Part shown: piece after piece, positions 61,669-64,000 of the stretch
How the letters are laid out: the number at the start of each line of letters is the position of its first letter
Position numbering within the stretch: position 1 is the stretch's first letter
Assembly: GCF_001672295.1 (NCBI RefSeq)
Contig: NZ_JXMS01000006.1
Location: 1 to 64,000, forward strand
From: Halodesulfovibrio spirochaetisodalis
GTDB taxonomy: Bacteria; Desulfobacterota; Desulfovibrionia; Desulfovibrionales; Desulfovibrionaceae
DNA: 64,000 bases
Direction of reading: 5' to 3'
Made by a program: the position numbers and the translations under genes
Notes under the pieces: model-generated
Database searches by the model: none
Told to the model about the DNA's origin: nothing
The model's input: the letters and a program-made list of their open reading frames with translations, nothing else

Positions 61669-63706
61669 GCGAATTGCATATGCAATCCTCAAGGCACTTA
61701 AAGCAAGTGGAATTAAAGATCCGCTCCTTTCCAAACGGCTAGCCCGAAAAGTTGAAAGCAAACTCGGAGCTGAAGAAGTCGTACATCAGGAAATGGTACA
61801 GGACGTCATTGAGCAGGTTCTCATGGAGTCCCGACTGTATCTTGTTGCAAAACGCTTTATTATCTACCGCGAGCAGCGCAGACAATTGCGGGAACAAAAA
61901 GCTGCGTACCTTGATATCAAGGAAACTATAAATAATTACCTCGATAAAGCAGATTGGCGCGTACATGAAAATGCCAACATGACCCACTCTTTTCAGGGGC
62001 TCATGCTTCACCTTTCCGGAACACTGCAGGCAAAATATGCTCTGGAAAAGTATCCAGAAGAAATTCGCCTTGCCCATGAGCACGGGTACTTTCACATTCA
62101 CGATCTGTCATTCGGCCTTGCGGGATATTGTGCAGGTTGGAGTCTACGTGACCTGCTGCTCGAGGGATTCAACCTTGAAGGCCGCTCCAGTGCAGGCCCT
62201 GCTCACCATTTTGATGCCGTTCTCGGCCAGATGGTTAATTTCCTCGGAACACTGCAAAACGAATGGGCAGGCGCTCAGGCATTTAACAATGTAGATACGT
62301 ACCTTGCACCGTTTGTCAGAAAAGACGGTCTTTCGTACAAACAAGTACGTCAGGCCATGCAAAAATTTATTTTTAATCTCAACACAACGTCTCGCTGGGG
62401 CGGACAAAGTCCGTTTACAAACCTGACATTCGACATTGTGCCTCCGAAGCACATTGCCAAAGAAGCCGTCATCATCGGCGGTGTTCTTCAGGACTCCACT
62501 TACGGAGATTATGTTGAAGAAATGGCAATGATCAACAAAGCGTTCCTCGAAGTAATGCTGCAAGGCGATCATCACGGGCGCATATTCTCGTTCCCGATTC
62601 CGACGTACAACGTCACTTCAGAATTTCCATGGGAAACAGAAAACGGCGACCTGCTCATGCAACTGACAGCCAAATACGGTGTTCCGTATTTCCAGAACTT
62701 CATCAACTCAGACCTTGATCCTGAGGATGTGCGTTCCATGTGCTGCCGTTTACAAATGGACTTACGCGAACTGCGCAAAAAAACAGGCGGCCTGTTCGGA
62801 GCAGGAGACCTCACCGGTTCTATCGGTGTTGTCACCCTTAACCTGCCGAAACTGGCTTACCTTGCGAATAACGAAGATGACTTCCTTGACCTTGTTACTG
62901 AATATGCAGACATGGCCAAAGAATCACTTGAATTCAAACGCAAGCTTATTCAGGAAAACCTTGATCGCGGTATGTTCCCGTGGTCTGCACGCTATCTTAA
63001 GAACGGGTTTAAAGCTCATTTTGCCACCATCGGCATTGTGGGCGGACATGAAGCATGCCAGAACCTGCTCGGGAAAGGCATTGAAACTGAAGGTGGCGTC
63101 CGGCTCATGCGCCGAGTACTAAACCACTTACGAGACCTTACTTCCAATTATCAGGAAGAAACAGGCAACTTATACAACCTTGAAGCAACACCTGCTGAAG
63201 GAACAAGCTACCGTCTCGCACGCACAGACAAAAAGCTATACGAAGATATCGTCGCTTCCGGTAATGGAACACCGTACTACACAAACTCAACCGCTCTTCC
63301 GGTTGGAGCAACAGAAGACGTATTTGCAGCGCTTGAACATCAGGATCAACTGCAACCGTTATTTACCGGTGGTACTGTATTCCATACATATCTTGGCGAA
63401 GCCGTTGCTGACCATGCGGCTCTAAAAAAATTCATCGTCAAAGCATTTACCAAAACCAAGCTTCCGTACATTTCCATCACACCGACATTCTCTGTGTGCA
63501 AGGACCACGGGTATATTGCAGGTGAGCACTTCTCCTGCCCGACCTGTAATGCTGATGCAGAGGTCTACACCCGTATTGTCGGCTACTACCGTCCGGTCTC
63601 GCAATGGAACAAAGGAAAGCAAATGGAATACGATGACCGCCTTTGCTACAACAGCGCTCCGGTTGACACCGGAACAGTCATCAAAAAAGTTGAGGAAGCT
63701 GTGTAA
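61616..63706 (+). CDS. nrdD: Anaerobic ribonucleoside-triphosphate reductase
   Basis: A 696-residue class III reductase making deoxyribonucleotides without oxygen. The N-terminal ATP cone (MPKQILKRDKCLETWSLERIAYAILKAL) gives allosteric control. The barrel carries NLTFDIVPPKH and related strands. The C-terminal zinc ligands are in VCKDHGY and SCPTC, and the glycyl radical is Gly656 in RIVGYYRPVSQWNKGKQ. GGAGAG is just upstream of the ATG, inside nrdG. Full length, with terminator. Confidence 0.96.
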   Translation: MPKQILKRDKCLETWSLERIAYAILKALKASGIKDPLLSKRLARKVESKLGAEEVVHQEMVQDVIEQVLMESRLYLVAKRFIIYREQRRQLREQKAAYLDIKETINNYLDKADWRVHENANMTHSFQGLMLHLSGTLQAKYALEKYPEEIRLAHEHGYFHIHDLSFGLAGYCAGWSLRDLLLEGFNLEGRSSAGPAHHFDAVLGQMVNFLGTLQNEWAGAQAFNNVDTYLAPFVRKDGLSYKQVRQAMQKFIFNLNTTSRWGGQSPFTNLTFDIVPPKHIAKEAVIIGGVLQDSTYGDYVEEMAMINKAFLEVMLQGDHHGRIFSFPIPTYNVTSEFPWETENGDLLMQLTAKYGVPYFQNFINSDLDPEDVRSMCCRLQMDLRELRKKTGGLFGAGDLTGSIGVVTLNLPKLAYLANNEDDFLDLVTEYADMAKESLEFKRKLIQENLDRGMFPWSARYLKNGFKAHFATIGIVGGHEACQNLLGKGIETEGGVRLMRRVLNHLRDLTSNYQEETGNLYNLEATPAEGTSYRLARTDKKLYEDIVASGNGTPYYTNSTALPVGATEDVFAALEHQDQLQPLFTGGTVFHTYLGEAVADHAALKKFIVKAFTKTKLPYISITPTFSVCKDHGYIAGEHFSCPTCNADAEVYTRIVGYYRPVSQWNKGKQMEYDDRLCYNSAPVDTGTVIKKVEEAV

Positions 63707-63767
63707 ACATATTCCCCATATCTGCCGTTCGTAAGATGGGCAGAGTAATGAAACGAACGACACCAAA

Positions 63768-63810
63768 TACAAAGAGGGTGGAGCAAATGCTTCACCCTCT
63801 TTTTTTGCAT
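63768..63810 (+). terminator. Terminator after nrdD
   Basis: AAAGAGGGTGGAGCA/TGCTTCACCCTCTTT with seven Ts. Confidence 0.92.
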
Positions 63811-63849
63811 CATGCAATTATCCGACACAAACATTATGCACATTTGTAC

Positions 63850-64000
63850 GAACATTCTAGAAACGACCTGTGCAAAACTTTTACTGACATAAAGGAGAGT
63901 ATATCTCCTTAACAGCCTTACTTTACGAAACTTTTCCAAATAAAAAACAACATAGTTAGTGACAAAATAAGGAACATTTTACGAACAGGCTGTGCAAAAC
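63850..64000. repeat. Two imperfect 29-base direct repeats at the window edge
   Basis: Units at 63850-63878 and 63972-64000 share 23 of 29 positions, beginning GAACATT and ending CTGTGCAAAAC. They are intergenic and about 120 bases apart. More copies may lie beyond the window. Possible regulator sites for the next gene. Confidence 0.5.

Overview
This 64 kb window is chromosomal DNA from an anaerobic, sulfate-reducing Desulfovibrio-type bacterium. Halodesulfovibrio-like is my best guess from the moderate base composition and gene content; this is inference, not a database match. Supporting genes are two tetraheme class III cytochromes c, a siroheme decarboxylase (ahbB) of the alternative heme pathway, anaerobic corrinoid genes (cbiA, cbiC, cbiH, cbiG), the oxygen-independent ribonucleotide reductase pair nrdG/nrdD, and a bacterial-type [4Fe-4S] ferredoxin. 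No phage, insertion sequence, integrase or CRISPR array is visible.

Layout. 0.3-7 kb: cbiA-cbiC, a DEAD-box RNA helicase with a small partner, tRNA-Ala(GGC), a 51-residue gene, and a Tat-exported Fe-S protein with a small membrane cytochrome b. 7-13 kb: asnS, a DsbA-like oxidoreductase, icd, and amtB-glnB behind a sigma54 promoter. 13-24.5 kb: a Stealth phosphotransferase, aroE, an orphan sigma54-driven small-RNA candidate, an acyl-CoA synthetase, a FadL porin, L-serine dehydratase, a Sel1-repeat protein, an M24 peptidase and exonuclease III. 24.5-38 kb: hisH-hisF, carB, purF, kdsD, cardiolipin synthase, a universal stress protein, mscS and purD-purE, a nucleotide and histidine biosynthesis block. 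38-43 kb: a trypsin-fold protein that has lost its catalytic serine, a BCCT transporter, a LacI regulator and a SatP-family acetate/succinate transporter with a structured leader. 43-52 kb: a 1154-residue acidic repeat protein, the two cytochromes c, cbiH-cbiG, hemL and ahbB. 52-64 kb: gpsA, a Fur-box-linked DUF2325/TPR pair, a DUF1007-NicO metal transporter pair, a chemoreceptor, a ferredoxin, CheX, and nrdG-nrdD.

How the genes fit together. Tetrapyrrole supply is a recurring theme: hemL makes aminolevulinate, ahbB diverts siroheme to heme, the cbi genes make corrinoid, and the cytochromes c consume heme. The DUF1007-NicO pair may handle nickel or cobalt. carB, purF, purD, purE, hisH and hisF share glutamine-nitrogen chemistry, and amtB-glnB controls ammonium uptake under sigma54.

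The most unusual items are the orphan sigma54 promoter followed by a terminator-bounded noncoding stretch (15447-15570, minus strand), the pseudoprotease joined to a BCCT transporter, the giant acidic DxxLF-repeat protein, a divergent PII protein lacking Tyr51 and Lys90, the satP leader with a mini-ORF between two terminators, and long mosaic intergenic repeats present as inverted copies.
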